Shown here: positions 1 to 8,538 of the stretch, piece by piece
Layout of the letters: the number at the start of each line of letters is the position of its first letter
Position numbering within the stretch: position 1 is the stretch's first letter
Assembly: GCF_003947415.1 (NCBI RefSeq)
Contig: NZ_QHKL01000008.1
Span: 414,600-478,599, forward strand
DNA length: 64,000 bases
Direction: 5' to 3'
From: Amycolatopsis sp. WAC 01376
GTDB lineage: Bacteria > Actinomycetota > Actinomycetes > Mycobacteriales > Pseudonocardiaceae
Translations under genes and position numbers: made by a program
The notes under the pieces: generated by a model
Seen by the model: the letters and a program-made list of their open reading frames with translations, nothing else
Told to the model about the DNA's origin: nothing
Database searches by the model: none

Positions 1-101
1 GGCAGAGCGAACAGCGTGGCCAGAACGTCACCGTGCGCGACGTCTCGCAGCTCCTGCTGGAGACCGTGCGAGAGCGGGACCGGACGGCGACGGAGATTTA
101 A
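1..101 (+). CDS. C-terminal end of an unidentified protein (partial)
   Basis: An open frame enters from the left edge (codons in phase with position 3) and ends at TAA 99-101, giving about 33 residues ending in ERDRTATEI. The codons are GC-rich in third position, as in real genes here. The fragment is too short to assign to a family. It lies immediately upstream of the metal ABC operon but is separated from it by a promoter/operator dyad, so it is probably the end of a different transcription unit. Confidence 0.5.
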   Translation, partial: QSEQRGQNVTVRDVSQLLLETVRERDRTATEI

Positions 102-110
102 GGCACACGA

Positions 111-144
111 GAGTTGGAAGTTCGGCGCACCGAACTCTAAACTC
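111..144 (+). promoter_or_regulatory. Dyad operator over a leaderless promoter of the metal ABC operon
   Basis: A dyad centred at 127.5 has inner arms AGTTCGG (119-125) and CCGAACT (130-136) around CGCA, and outer arms GAGTT (111-115) and AACTC (140-144) on the same axis. It overlaps a plausible -35 TTGGAA (114-119) and -10 TAAACT (138-143). The -10 lies six bases before the ATG at 150 and no Shine-Dalgarno is visible, so the transcript is probably leaderless. Position and symmetry suit a metal-responsive repressor of the MntR/DtxR type; the identity of the regulator is inference. Confidence 0.6.
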
Positions 145-149
145 GCGGC

Positions 150-1064
150 ATGGCGAATCTGCGCAAGTCCGTGTGCGCGCTGGCGGCGTCCGCACTCGTC
201 CTGTCCGCTTGCGGCGGTCCCGCCGGAGGAGACGACGACAAGCGGCCCGTCGTGCTGACCACGTTCACGGTCCTGGCGGACATCGCCTCGAACGTCGCGG
301 GCGACAAGCTCAAGGTCGAGTCGATCACCAAACCCGGCGCCGAGATCCACGGCTACGAGCCCACCCCGGACGACATCAAGAAGGCCGCGAAGGCCGACCT
401 GATCCTCGACAACGGGCTGAACCTGGAGGCGTGGTTCGCCCGGTTCGTCAAGGAGAGCGACGCGCCGCACAAGGTGGTCAGCGAGGGTGTCCAGCCCATC
501 GCCATCGGCGAAGACGCCTATCAGGGAAAGCCGAACCCGCACGCGTGGATGTCTCCGACGAATGTGGGTATCTACGTGGACAACATGGTGAAGGCGTTCA
601 GCGAGCTCTCCGCCGGCGACGCCGCCGTGTTCAAGGCCAACGGCGACGCCTACAAGGCGAAACTGAAGGAGGTGCGGGACGAGATGACGAGTGCGCTGAG
701 CGGCCTGCCGCAGAACGAGCGAGCGCTGGTCACCTGCGAAGGCGCCTTCTCCTACCTCGCGCGCGACTCCGGCCTCACCGAGCGGTACATCTGGGCGGTC
801 AACGCCGAACAGCAGGCCACGCCGCAGCAGATCACCCGCGCCATCGAATTCGTCAAGCAGAACAAGGTCCCCGCGGTGTTCTGCGAGTCGACCGTCTCCG
901 ACGCCCCGATGCAGCAGGTCGTCTCCGCGACCGGTGCCGCGTTCGGCGGCGTCCTCTACGTCGATTCCCTGTCCGGCCCCGAAGGCCCGGTGCCGACCTA
1001 CCTCGACCTCATCCGCCACGACTCGAAGACGATCGTCGCCGCGCTCACCGGGGCGAAGCCGTGA
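150..1064 (+). CDS. Manganese/iron-type ABC transporter substrate-binding lipoprotein (cluster A-I)
   Basis: This is the extracytoplasmic metal-binding lipoprotein of a high-affinity divalent metal importer (PsaA/MntC/SitA/ZnuA superfamily). A signal peptide ends in the lipobox LSAC with lipidated Cys21. The four metal ligands of the family can be placed: His67 (GAEIHGYEP), His131 (NPHAWMSP), Glu197 (TCEGAF) and Asp272 (YVDSLS). The His-His-Glu-Asp set and the lack of a His-rich loop favour Mn2+ (or Fe2+) over Zn2+. Length (304 aa) is normal. Its TGA overlaps the GTG of the ATPase gene, so the three genes form one operon. The start at 150 fits a leaderless message and a complete signal peptide. 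Confidence 0.9.
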   Translation: MANLRKSVCALAASALVLSACGGPAGGDDDKRPVVLTTFTVLADIASNVAGDKLKVESITKPGAEIHGYEPTPDDIKKAAKADLILDNGLNLEAWFARFVKESDAPHKVVSEGVQPIAIGEDAYQGKPNPHAWMSPTNVGIYVDNMVKAFSELSAGDAAVFKANGDAYKAKLKEVRDEMTSALSGLPQNERALVTCEGAFSYLARDSGLTERYIWAVNAEQQATPQQITRAIEFVKQNKVPAVFCESTVSDAPMQQVVSATGAAFGGVLYVDSLSGPEGPVPTYLDLIRHDSKTIVAALTGAKP

Positions 1065-1804
1065 CGGCCGCGATCCGCGTCGAAGGCGTCACCGTGCACT
1101 ACGGCGACGTCCTCGCGCTCGACGGTGTCGACGTCACGCTCGAACACGGTCACGTCTGCGGGCTGGTCGGGATGAACGGCTCCGGCAAGTCGACGCTGTT
1201 CAAGACCATCATGGGTATGGTCCGGCCGGATACCGGCACGGTCTCGATCGACGGCGGCACCCCCGCCCGCGCGCGCAAGACCGGCGTGATCGGGTACGTG
1301 CCGCAGAGCGAGGACGTCGACTGGTCGTTCCCGCTGTCCGTACGGGATGTCGTGATGACCGGCCGCTACGGGCGGCTCGGCTTCACCCGGCGGCCGCGCC
1401 GCGCGGACCACGAAGCCGTCGACCACGCGCTGGAGCGGGTCGAACTGACCGAACTCGCCGGACGGCAGATCGGCCAGTTGTCCGGCGGGCAGCGCAAACG
1501 CGCGTTCGTCGCGCGCGGCATCGCCCAAGGCGCCCGCGTCCTGCTGCTGGACGAGCCGTTCGCCGGCGTGGACAAGCGATCCGAAGCCACGATCACCCGG
1601 CTGCTCAAGGAACTCGCGGCCGACGGCGCCGCCGTCCTGATCTCCACCCACGACCTGCACGCGCTGCCCGGTTTGGCCGACGAGGCGATCCTGCTGATGC
1701 GCAAGGTGCTCGCGCACGGCTCCCCCGGCGAGGTGCTCCGGCCCGAAAACCTCGCGCTGGCCTTCGGACTCGATGTCCTGCAACGGGAAGAAGAACCCGC
1801 GTGA
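1061..1804 (+). CDS. Manganese/zinc-type ABC transporter ATP-binding protein
   Basis: Cytoplasmic ATPase subunit of the metal importer, 247 aa. Walker A is GMNGSGKST (about 37-45), the Q-loop YVPQSEDVDW is the form typical of metal ABC systems, the signature LSGGQ is at about 140-144, Walker B VLLLDEP at about 160-166 and the switch His at about 197. The GTG start (1061) overlaps the TGA of the binding-protein gene by four bases (GTGA), and its own TGA overlaps the permease start in the same way. Translational coupling is therefore likely throughout the operon. Confidence 0.92.
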   Translation: MTAAIRVEGVTVHYGDVLALDGVDVTLEHGHVCGLVGMNGSGKSTLFKTIMGMVRPDTGTVSIDGGTPARARKTGVIGYVPQSEDVDWSFPLSVRDVVMTGRYGRLGFTRRPRRADHEAVDHALERVELTELAGRQIGQLSGGQRKRAFVARGIAQGARVLLLDEPFAGVDKRSEATITRLLKELAADGAAVLISTHDLHALPGLADEAILLMRKVLAHGSPGEVLRPENLALAFGLDVLQREEEPA

Positions 1805-2670
1805 GTCTCTACGACCTGTTCCTCGAACCGCTGAGCTACGACTTCATGATGCGGGCGCTGGCGTCCACGGTCATCGCGTCCGCCGTCTGCGCGGTGCTCT
1901 CCTGCTGGCTGGTGCTGATCGGCTGGTCACTGATGGGCGACGCGGTCTCGCACGCCGTGCTGCCCGGCGTCGTACTCGCGTACGTCCTCGGCGCGCCCTT
2001 CGCGCTCGGCGCCGTCGTGTTCGGCTTCCTCGCCGTGGCACTGATCGGCGTCGTCCGGGACACCAGCCGGGTCAAGGAGGACGCCGCGATCGGCATCGTG
2101 TTCACCACGTTGTTCGCGCTCGGGCTCGTGCTGATCTCGGTGACGCCGAGCCAGACCGACCTGAACCACATCATCTTCGGCAACCTGCTCGGCGTCGACA
2201 CCTCGGACCTCATCCAGATCGGCGTCCTCGGCGCCATCACACTCACCCTGCTGGTGCTCAAACGCCGCGATTTCACCTTGTACGCCTTCGATCCCACGCA
2301 CGCGCACGCCATCGGGCTCAACCCGCGGGTGCTCGGCGCCGCGCTTCTCGGGCTGCTCGCGCTGACCGCGGTCGTGGCACTGCAGGTGGTCGGCGTGATC
2401 CTCGTGGTGGCGATGCTGATCATCCCCGGCGCCACGGCGTACCTGCTGACCGACCGGTTCGGCCGCATGCTCGTGATCGCGCCGTCGTTCTCGGTGCTCG
2501 CCGCGGTGACCGGGCTGTACCTGAGCTACCACCTCGACACCGCGTCCGGCGGGATGATCGTGCTGGTGCAGGGTGCCGGGTTCACGCTGGTGTACCTGTT
2601 CGGGCCGCGGCACGGGATCGTCGGGAAGCGGCTGGCCAAGCGCAGGCGCGAGCTGGCGCGAACGGCGTAA
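1801..2670 (+). CDS. Metal ABC transporter permease (ABC-3 family)
   Basis: Integral membrane subunit, 289 aa, with about eight hydrophobic segments and the ABC-3 family pattern (GWSLMGDAVSHAVLPG near the N-terminus). The Arg/Lys-rich C-terminus (KRLAKRRRELARTA) is cytoplasmic by the positive-inside rule. It starts with GTG overlapping the ATPase stop and completes the binding protein-ATPase-permease operon. No regulator gene is adjacent; the operator upstream of 150 implies one elsewhere. Confidence 0.92.
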   Translation: MSLYDLFLEPLSYDFMMRALASTVIASAVCAVLSCWLVLIGWSLMGDAVSHAVLPGVVLAYVLGAPFALGAVVFGFLAVALIGVVRDTSRVKEDAAIGIVFTTLFALGLVLISVTPSQTDLNHIIFGNLLGVDTSDLIQIGVLGAITLTLLVLKRRDFTLYAFDPTHAHAIGLNPRVLGAALLGLLALTAVVALQVVGVILVVAMLIIPGATAYLLTDRFGRMLVIAPSFSVLAAVTGLYLSYHLDTASGGMIVLVQGAGFTLVYLFGPRHGIVGKRLAKRRRELARTA

Positions 2671-2724
2671 CCGGACAATCACCCCGCGCTCTGTGTCTCT
2701 CGTGACATGAGTACCGGCCTCGTC

Positions 2725-2743
2725 TTAGGTTAGGCTCCCCTCA
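2725..2743 (+). promoter_or_regulatory. Iron box (DtxR/IdeR-type) over a leaderless promoter
   Basis: TTAGGTTAGGCTCCCCTCA matches the DtxR/IdeR/DmdR consensus (TTAGGTTAGGCTAACCTAA) at 16 of 19 positions, with the first twelve identical. The embedded TAGGCT (2731-2736) is a good -10 element six bases before the ATG at 2743, again without a Shine-Dalgarno. Iron-bound IdeR would cover both the -10 and the start. The site gives iron repression to the siderophore uptake genes that follow. Confidence 0.85.
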
Positions 2744-3558
2744 TGTCTACGGAAGACGCGCTGCTCACCGGCCATGACCTGGTGCTCGCGCACCAAGAGC
2801 GGGCCGTGGTGGACGGCGTGTCGCTGTCGCTGCGCGCCGGCACCGTGACCGCGCTGGTCGGGCCGAACGGGTCCGGCAAGTCGACGCTCCTGCGTTCGCT
2901 GGCGCGGCTGCACAAGCCTCGCGAGGGCAGTGTCCGGCTCGGGGGACGCGCCGTCTGGGGCGGGAACGCGTTGTCCGGCAAGGAGTTCGCCCGCCGGGTC
3001 ACGTTGCTGACCCAGCACCGGCCCACGCCGAGCGGGGTCTCGGTGCGCGACGTCGTCTCCTACGGCCGGTATCCGTACCGGTCGGGCTGGCGCGGGGTCG
3101 ACGTCGACGGCGCCGCCGCGATCCGCCGCGCGATGGAACTGACCGGCGTGACCCCGATGGCCGAACGCGGCGTCGACGAACTGTCGGGCGGCGAACTGCA
3201 GCGGGTCTGGCTCGCGTCCTGTCTCGCCCAGCAGACCTCCGTACTGCTGCTCGACGAGCCCACCAACCATCTCGACCTGCGCTACCAGGTCGAGATCCTC
3301 GACGTCGTCCGCGATCTGGCCAACGAAGGCGTCGCGGTCGGCGTGGTACTGCACGATCTCGACCACGCGGCGATCATCGCCGACGAGGTCGTGCTGCTGA
3401 GCGAGGGAACCATCGTGGCCACGGGTGACATCGGGCAGGTGCTCAGCTCCGAGCACCTTTCCCGGGCCTACGGCGTCACCGTCCACGTCGCGAACGACCC
3501 GGTGACGGGCGCGATCCACTGCAGGCCACTCGGGCGGCATTCGCCCAGGCCCGCCTGA
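2743..3558 (+). CDS. Iron-siderophore ABC transporter ATP-binding protein (FecE/FhuC family)
   Basis: 271-aa ATPase for ferric-siderophore import. It has Walker A GPNGSGKST (about 40-48), the family motif GRYPYRSGW, signature LSGGE and Walker B VLLLDEPTNHLD. It is the first gene of an iron-box-controlled operon (ATPase, binding protein, fused permease), an order that differs from the common binding protein-first layout. The ATG at 2743 is set by the leaderless promoter and by the start of sequence similarity. The substrate is inferred to be a ferric siderophore; which one cannot be told. Confidence 0.9.
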   Translation: MSTEDALLTGHDLVLAHQERAVVDGVSLSLRAGTVTALVGPNGSGKSTLLRSLARLHKPREGSVRLGGRAVWGGNALSGKEFARRVTLLTQHRPTPSGVSVRDVVSYGRYPYRSGWRGVDVDGAAAIRRAMELTGVTPMAERGVDELSGGELQRVWLASCLAQQTSVLLLDEPTNHLDLRYQVEILDVVRDLANEGVAVGVVLHDLDHAAIIADEVVLLSEGTIVATGDIGQVLSSEHLSRAYGVTVHVANDPVTGAIHCRPLGRHSPRPA

Positions 3559-3575
3559 GAAATCCAGGAAGAACC

Positions 3576-4559
3576 ATGCGTTTGCCAACCCCTGCCGTCC
3601 TCATCACGGCGACGGCCCTGCTGCTGTCCGCCTGTGGCACCACCGAGAACACCGAGAACACCGCCGTCGCGCCGAGCGAAGCCGCCGCGAGCGGACCGGT
3701 CACGGTGACCGACTCGCGCGGCAAGGCCGTCACCCTCAAGGCTCCCGCCAAGCGCGTCGTCGCGCTCGAGTGGGGCGAGGCCGAAATGGTCGCTTCGCTC
3801 GGTGTCATGCCGGTCGGTGCCGCGGACGTCGCGGGCTACAACGTGTGGGACAAGGCCGCCCCGCTGACCGCCGAGGTCAAGGACGTCGGCAAGCGCAACG
3901 AGCCCAGCGTCGACGCGATCGTCGGGCTGAACCCCGACGTCGTCATCATGGCCGAAGAGCGCGACTCGACGCTGGTGCCGCAGATCGAGAAGTACGTGCC
4001 GGTCGTGGTCACCAAGGCCAGCGACGCGAGCCGCAACTTCGACCGGCTGCGCGAGGACTTCAAGCTGATCGCGAAGACTGTCGGCAAAGAGGCCGAGGCG
4101 GACAAGCAACTGTCCGAAATGGACGCCAAACTCGCCGAGGGCAAGAAGGCCGTCGAGGCCAAGGGCGCCGCGGGCACCCCGTTCCTGATGGCCGACGGTT
4201 ACCTCGAAGGCAGCACCGTCAGCATCCGCCCGTTCGGCAAGGGCTCGCTGGTCTCCGACACCGCCGAGGCCGTCGGCCTGAAGAACGCCTGGACCGGCAA
4301 GGTCGACCCGCAGTGGGGTCTCGGCCAGACCGACGTCGAGGGCCTGACCGCGCTCACCGACCCGAAGACCGTGCTGTTCTACAGCGCGGCCGAAGAGGAC
4401 GTCTTCACCACCGGGCTCGCGCAGAACGCCGTCTACCAGCGCCTGCCGTTCGTGGTCTCGAAGAAGATCCACAAGCTGCAGGCCGGAACGTGGACATTCG
4501 GCGGGCCGAAGTCGATCATCATGACCGCCGACCAGATCGTGAAGGCAGTCACGACCTGA
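3576..4559 (+). CDS. Iron-siderophore ABC transporter substrate-binding lipoprotein
   Basis: 327-aa FecB/FhuD-type (cluster A-II) binding protein. A signal peptide ends at LSAC (Cys20), followed by a Thr/Glu/Asn/Ala-rich linker and then the periplasmic-binding fold beginning VTVTDSRGKAVTLKAPAKRVVALEWGEAE, typical of ferric-siderophore binders. A clear Shine-Dalgarno (AGGAAGA) precedes the ATG by a few bases. It lies 17 bp after the ATPase gene, and its stop overlaps the next start (TGATG). Confidence 0.9.
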   Translation: MRLPTPAVLITATALLLSACGTTENTENTAVAPSEAAASGPVTVTDSRGKAVTLKAPAKRVVALEWGEAEMVASLGVMPVGAADVAGYNVWDKAAPLTAEVKDVGKRNEPSVDAIVGLNPDVVIMAEERDSTLVPQIEKYVPVVVTKASDASRNFDRLREDFKLIAKTVGKEAEADKQLSEMDAKLAEGKKAVEAKGAAGTPFLMADGYLEGSTVSIRPFGKGSLVSDTAEAVGLKNAWTGKVDPQWGLGQTDVEGLTALTDPKTVLFYSAAEEDVFTTGLAQNAVYQRLPFVVSKKIHKLQAGTWTFGGPKSIIMTADQIVKAVTT

Positions 4560-6574
4560 TGCGTGCCCGCACCATCGCGGTGTCGGCGGGACTGGTGGCG
4601 CTCATCGTCGTCCTCGCCGGCATCCACCTGACCCAGGGCACCTCGACGTCCGGTCCGCTGGACGTGGTGAAGGCGATCTTCGGCCATGGCGACGCGCAAA
4701 CCCTCGCGGTACTGGAGGGTTCGCGCGTCCCTCGGCTGCTCGCCGCGTTGCTGCTCGGGGTCGCGCTCGGCGTCGCGGGCGCCGGAATGCAGTCCGTGGC
4801 GCGGAATCCGCTCGCCTCGCCCGACACGCTCGCGGTCAACGCGGGCGCGCATTTCGCCGTGGTGGCCATCTCGGCGTTCGGGCTTTCGCTGCCGCTCGTG
4901 CCGGTGGGCGGGGCGGCGTTCGCGGGCGGGCTCGCGGCGGCCGTCATCGTGCTGGGCCTGGCGGGCAGCGGTTCGGCGAGTCCGCGGCTGGTGCTCGTGG
5001 GCTCGGCGGTGCTGCTGGCGCTGCACTCGGTGACGATCCTGCTGCTGCTCCTGTTCGAGCAGGAGACGAACGGGCTGTTCGCCTGGGGCAGTGGCTCGCT
5101 CACCGTTTCCGATCTGCGGGCGACCGCCCAGATGACGCCGATCGTGGTGATCGCCGTGGTGGCGCTCATCGTGATGGGCCGCAAACTCGACGTCCTCGCC
5201 CTCGGCGACGACAACGCGACCCTGCTCGGCCTGCGGGTCCGCCGGACCAGGGTCGGCGCGGTCGTGCTGACCGTCGCGCTGACCGCGGCGGCGGTGACCG
5301 TGGCCGGGCCGGTCGGCTTCGTCGGGCTGAGCGCGCCGGTGATCACACGGCTGCTGCTGCCGATCGCCAAACACCGCGCGCTACTGCCGGTGTCCGGGCT
5401 GGTCGGCGTGGTGACGGTGCTCGGCGCCGACGTCGCTCTGCGGGCGATCATGGGTTCAGCCGACGCCGTGCGGGTGCCGACCGGTGTGGTGACCACGATC
5501 GTCGGCGCCGTCGTGATGGTGTGGCTGGCGCGGCGCGGCCGGGGCAGCGGCTCACGTCGTCCGGCTCCGGCAGGAAGGGTCGGGCTCGCCGGATCGACCC
5601 GGCGGCTCGTGACCATTTCCGTCGTGCTGGTGGCGTTGCTCGCCGTCATCCCGGTGGCAGGCCTGCTGCTTGGCGACCGGATGGTGCTGCTCGGCGACCT
5701 CACGAACTGGGTCACCGGCAACACCGGGACGGCCCTCACTTTCGTGCTGGACCAACGACTTCCGCGGGTGCTGGCCGCGCTGCTGGCCGGCGCGGCGCTG
5801 GCGGTGTCGGGCTGCGGGATCCAGTCGGTCAGCCGCAACCCGCTCGCCGAACCCGGGTTGCTCGGCATCACCGCGGGCGCCGGGCTCGGCGCGATCACGC
5901 TGATCACCATCGTCCCCGCCGTCGGCGCCTGGTCGATCGCCGGTGCCGCCGGTCTCGGCGCGGCCGTGGTGTTCCTGCTGGTCTACGGGCTGGCTTGGCG
6001 TTCGGGGCTCGATTCGGACCGGCTGGTGATCATAGGTATCGCGGTCTGGTCGGCCGGGATGGCGCTGATCAACCTGCTGATCGTGGTCTCCGACCCGTGG
6101 AACTCGGCCAAGGCGCTGACCTGGCTTTCGGGGTCGACCTACGGCCGCACGCTGGAACAGGTCGCGCCCGTAGCGCTGGCGCTGCTCGCGCTGACACCGT
6201 TGTTGTGGATCAAGCACCGCGAACTGGACCTGCACGCCCTCGACGAGGACACCCCGCGCGTGCTCGGGATGCGAATCGAGCGGTCGCGGCTGATCGTGCT
6301 GGGGGCTTCCGGGATCCTGGCGGCCACCGCGGTGTCCGCGATCGGCGTGGTCGTGTTCGTCGGACTGGTCGCGCCGCATCTGGCGCGTTCGCTGGTCGGC
6401 GGACGGCACGGCCGGGTGATCCCGGTGGCCGCGGCGCTCGGCGCGCTGCTGGTGAGCGTCGCGGACACCCTCGGGCGGACCGTCATCGCACCCGCCCAGA
6501 TCCCGGCGGGCCTGGTCATCGCGATGGTCGGGACGCCGTACTTCGTGCTGGTGCTCTGGCGGACCCGGCCCTGA
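4559..6574 (+). CDS. Fused FecCD-type siderophore ABC permease (two permease halves in one chain)
   Basis: 671 aa. The protein contains two tandem FecCD domains, as in FhuB. Each half carries the RxPR...AxxxGxxxAxxGxxxQxxxxNPLAxP signature: first at RVPRLLAALLLG with ARNPLASPD, then at QRLPRVLAALLAG with SRNPLAEPG. A basic linker (RRGRGSGSRRPAP) near residue 330 joins the halves. The ATG overlaps the TGA of the binding-protein gene by one base. With the ATPase and lipoprotein it makes a complete ferric-siderophore importer. The gene ends just before a perfect hairpin that separates it from convergent htpG. Confidence 0.92.
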   Translation: MRARTIAVSAGLVALIVVLAGIHLTQGTSTSGPLDVVKAIFGHGDAQTLAVLEGSRVPRLLAALLLGVALGVAGAGMQSVARNPLASPDTLAVNAGAHFAVVAISAFGLSLPLVPVGGAAFAGGLAAAVIVLGLAGSGSASPRLVLVGSAVLLALHSVTILLLLLFEQETNGLFAWGSGSLTVSDLRATAQMTPIVVIAVVALIVMGRKLDVLALGDDNATLLGLRVRRTRVGAVVLTVALTAAAVTVAGPVGFVGLSAPVITRLLLPIAKHRALLPVSGLVGVVTVLGADVALRAIMGSADAVRVPTGVVTTIVGAVVMVWLARRGRGSGSRRPAPAGRVGLAGSTRRLVTISVVLVALLAVIPVAGLLLGDRMVLLGDLTNWVTGNTGTALTFVLDQRLPRVLAALLAGAALAVSGCGIQSVSRNPLAEPGLLGITAGAGLGAITLITIVPAVGAWSIAGAAGLGAAVVFLLVYGLAWRSGLDSDRLVIIGIAVWSAGMALINLLIVVSDPWNSAKALTWLSGSTYGRTLEQVAPVALALLALTPLLWIKHRELDLHALDEDTPRVLGMRIERSRLIVLGASGILAATAVSAIGVVVFVGLVAPHLARSLVGGRHGRVIPVAAALGALLVSVADTLGRTVIAPAQIPAGLVIAMVGTPYFVLVLWRTRP

Positions 6575-6578
6575 TAGT

Positions 6579-6629
6579 GCGTGAAGGCCCCCTTCCCTCG
6601 GCTGAGCCGAGGGAAGGGGGCCTTCACGC
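6579..6629. terminator. Perfect 25-bp-arm palindrome, bidirectional terminator and repeat family A
   Basis: Arms 6579-6603 and 6605-6629 are exact inverse complements around a single G. The core GTGAAGGCCCCCTTCCCT recurs between many genes in this window. It sits between the convergent ends of the siderophore permease and htpG, where a two-way terminator is expected. No U-tract follows, as is common in actinobacteria. Confidence 0.8.
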
Positions 6630-6643
6630 GCTAAGAGACGGAA

Positions 6644-8509
6644 CTACAGGGTCTTCTGGAGGTGGGTCGCGAGGAGTTTGGTGAAGCGGGCGGGGTCGCC
6701 CAGTTCGCCGCCTTCGGCCAGCAGAGCCATGCCGTAGAGCAGTTCGGCGGTCTCGCCGAGCCCGTCGTTCTCACCCTGCGAGGCGAAGGCGTCCCGCAAC
6801 CCGGCGACCAGCGGGTGGCCCGGGTTGAGCTCCAGGATCCGCTTGATCTGCGGCATTTCCTGGCCCATCGCGCGGTACATCTTCTCCAGCGTCGGGGTGA
6901 CGTCGTTCGTGTCGCCGACGATGCAGGCGGGCGACGTCGTCAGCCGCGACGAGAGCCGCACCTCCTTGACCTGCTCGGAGAGGGTCTTCGTGAGCCAGGT
7001 CAGCAGTCCGGAGAACTCCTCCTTCTGCTCGTCGGTGGTGTCGGAGTCGAGTTCGACCTCGCCCTTCGCGACCGACTGGAACTGCTTCTCCTCGAAGCCC
7101 GGAACCGCGTCGACCCACATCTCGTCGATCGGGTCGGTGAGCACGAGGACCTCGTACCCCTTGGCCCGGAAGGCTTCCAGGTGCGGGGAGTTCTCGATGC
7201 TCTGCCGCGACTCGCCGGTCAGGTAGTAGATGTGCTCCTGGCCGTCCTTCATCCGCTCGACGTACTCACGCAGCGACGTCAGCTTCTCCGGATCGTTCGT
7301 CGAGGCGAACGAGCAGATGTCGAGGATCGCGGTGCGGTTCTCGTGGTCGTCCAGCAGGCCTTCCTTGACGGCGCGGCCGAACTCCTTCCAGAACGTCTCG
7401 TACTTGTAGGGGTTCTCGTCGGCCATCAGGGTCTTGACCGTCGAGAGGACCTTCTTGACCAGACGACGGCGGATCAGCTGGATCTGCCGGTCCTGCTGCA
7501 GGATCTCGCGCGACACGTTGAGCGAGAGGTCCTGCGCGTCGACGACGCCCTTCACGAAGCGCAGGTACTCCGGCATCAGCGCTTCGCAGTCGTCCATGAT
7601 GAAGACGCGCTTCACGTACAGCTGGACGCCGCGTTTGCGCTCCCGCATGAACAGGTCGAGCGGCGCGTGCCCCGGCAGGAACAGCAGCGCCTGGTACTCG
7701 AAGGTGCCCTCGGCCTGGAGCCGGATCGTCTCCAGCGGGTCGTTCCAGTCGTGCGCGACGTGCTTGTAGAACTCGTTGTACTCGTCTTCGGTGACGTCGC
7801 TGGACGAGCGGGCCCACAGCGCCTTCATCGAGTTGACCGTGACGACCTCTTCGCCCTCGGTCATCCGGATCGGCCAGGTGATGAAGTCCGAGTACTTCTT
7901 GACGATCTGCTTGATCTTCGTGGCCGAGGTGTAGTCGAAGAGCTGGTCTTCGGCGTCCTCGGGCTTGAGGTGCAGGACGACCGACGTGCCCTGCGGCAGG
8001 TCCGGAGCCGTCTCGATGGTGTACGTGCCTTCGCCCTCGGACTCCCATCGGACGCCTTCGTCCGAACCCGCGCGGCGCGTCAGCAGCGTGACCTTGTCGG
8101 CCACCATGAAGCTGGCGTAGAACCCGATGCCGAATTGGCCGATCAGGTCCTGCGAGGCCGCGGAATCCTTGGTCTCCTTCAGTTTCTTCAGGAATTCGGC
8201 GGTGCCGGATTTCGCGATCGTGCCGATCAGCGCCACGACGTCGTCCCGGCTCATCCCGATTCCGTTGTCCCGCACGGTCAGCGTGCGGTTTTCGGGGTCG
8301 GTCGCGATCTCGATGTGGAGATCGCCGGTTTCCGCCTGGAGGTCCTTGTCGCGGAACGCTTCGAGGCGGAGTTTGTCCAGTGCGTCGGAGGCGTTGGACA
8401 CCAGTTCCCGCAGGAACGTGTCCTTGTTCGAGTAGATCGAGTGGATCATCAGCTGAAGCAGCTGACGTGCCTCCGACTGGAACTCGAGTGTTTCGGCAGA
8501 GGTTGTCAC
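6644..8509 (-). CDS. htpG: Molecular chaperone HtpG (Hsp90)
   Basis: 621-aa bacterial Hsp90, full length. The N-terminal ATPase (GHKL) domain has [14 protein letters not shown], the [10 protein letters not shown] loop and [15 protein letters not shown]. The middle domain ([22 protein letters not shown] and the conserved Arg region) and the C-terminal dimerisation domain follow. The GTG start at 8509 is preceded six bases away by a TAATAT -10 (8516-8521 on this strand) and no Shine-Dalgarno, so it is probably leaderless. It is monocistronic, flanked by a palindromic terminator and a phosphatase gene on the same strand. Confidence 0.95.
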
Positions 8510-8538
8510 GCGGCGATATTACCGAGCGCGTGGCCGGG

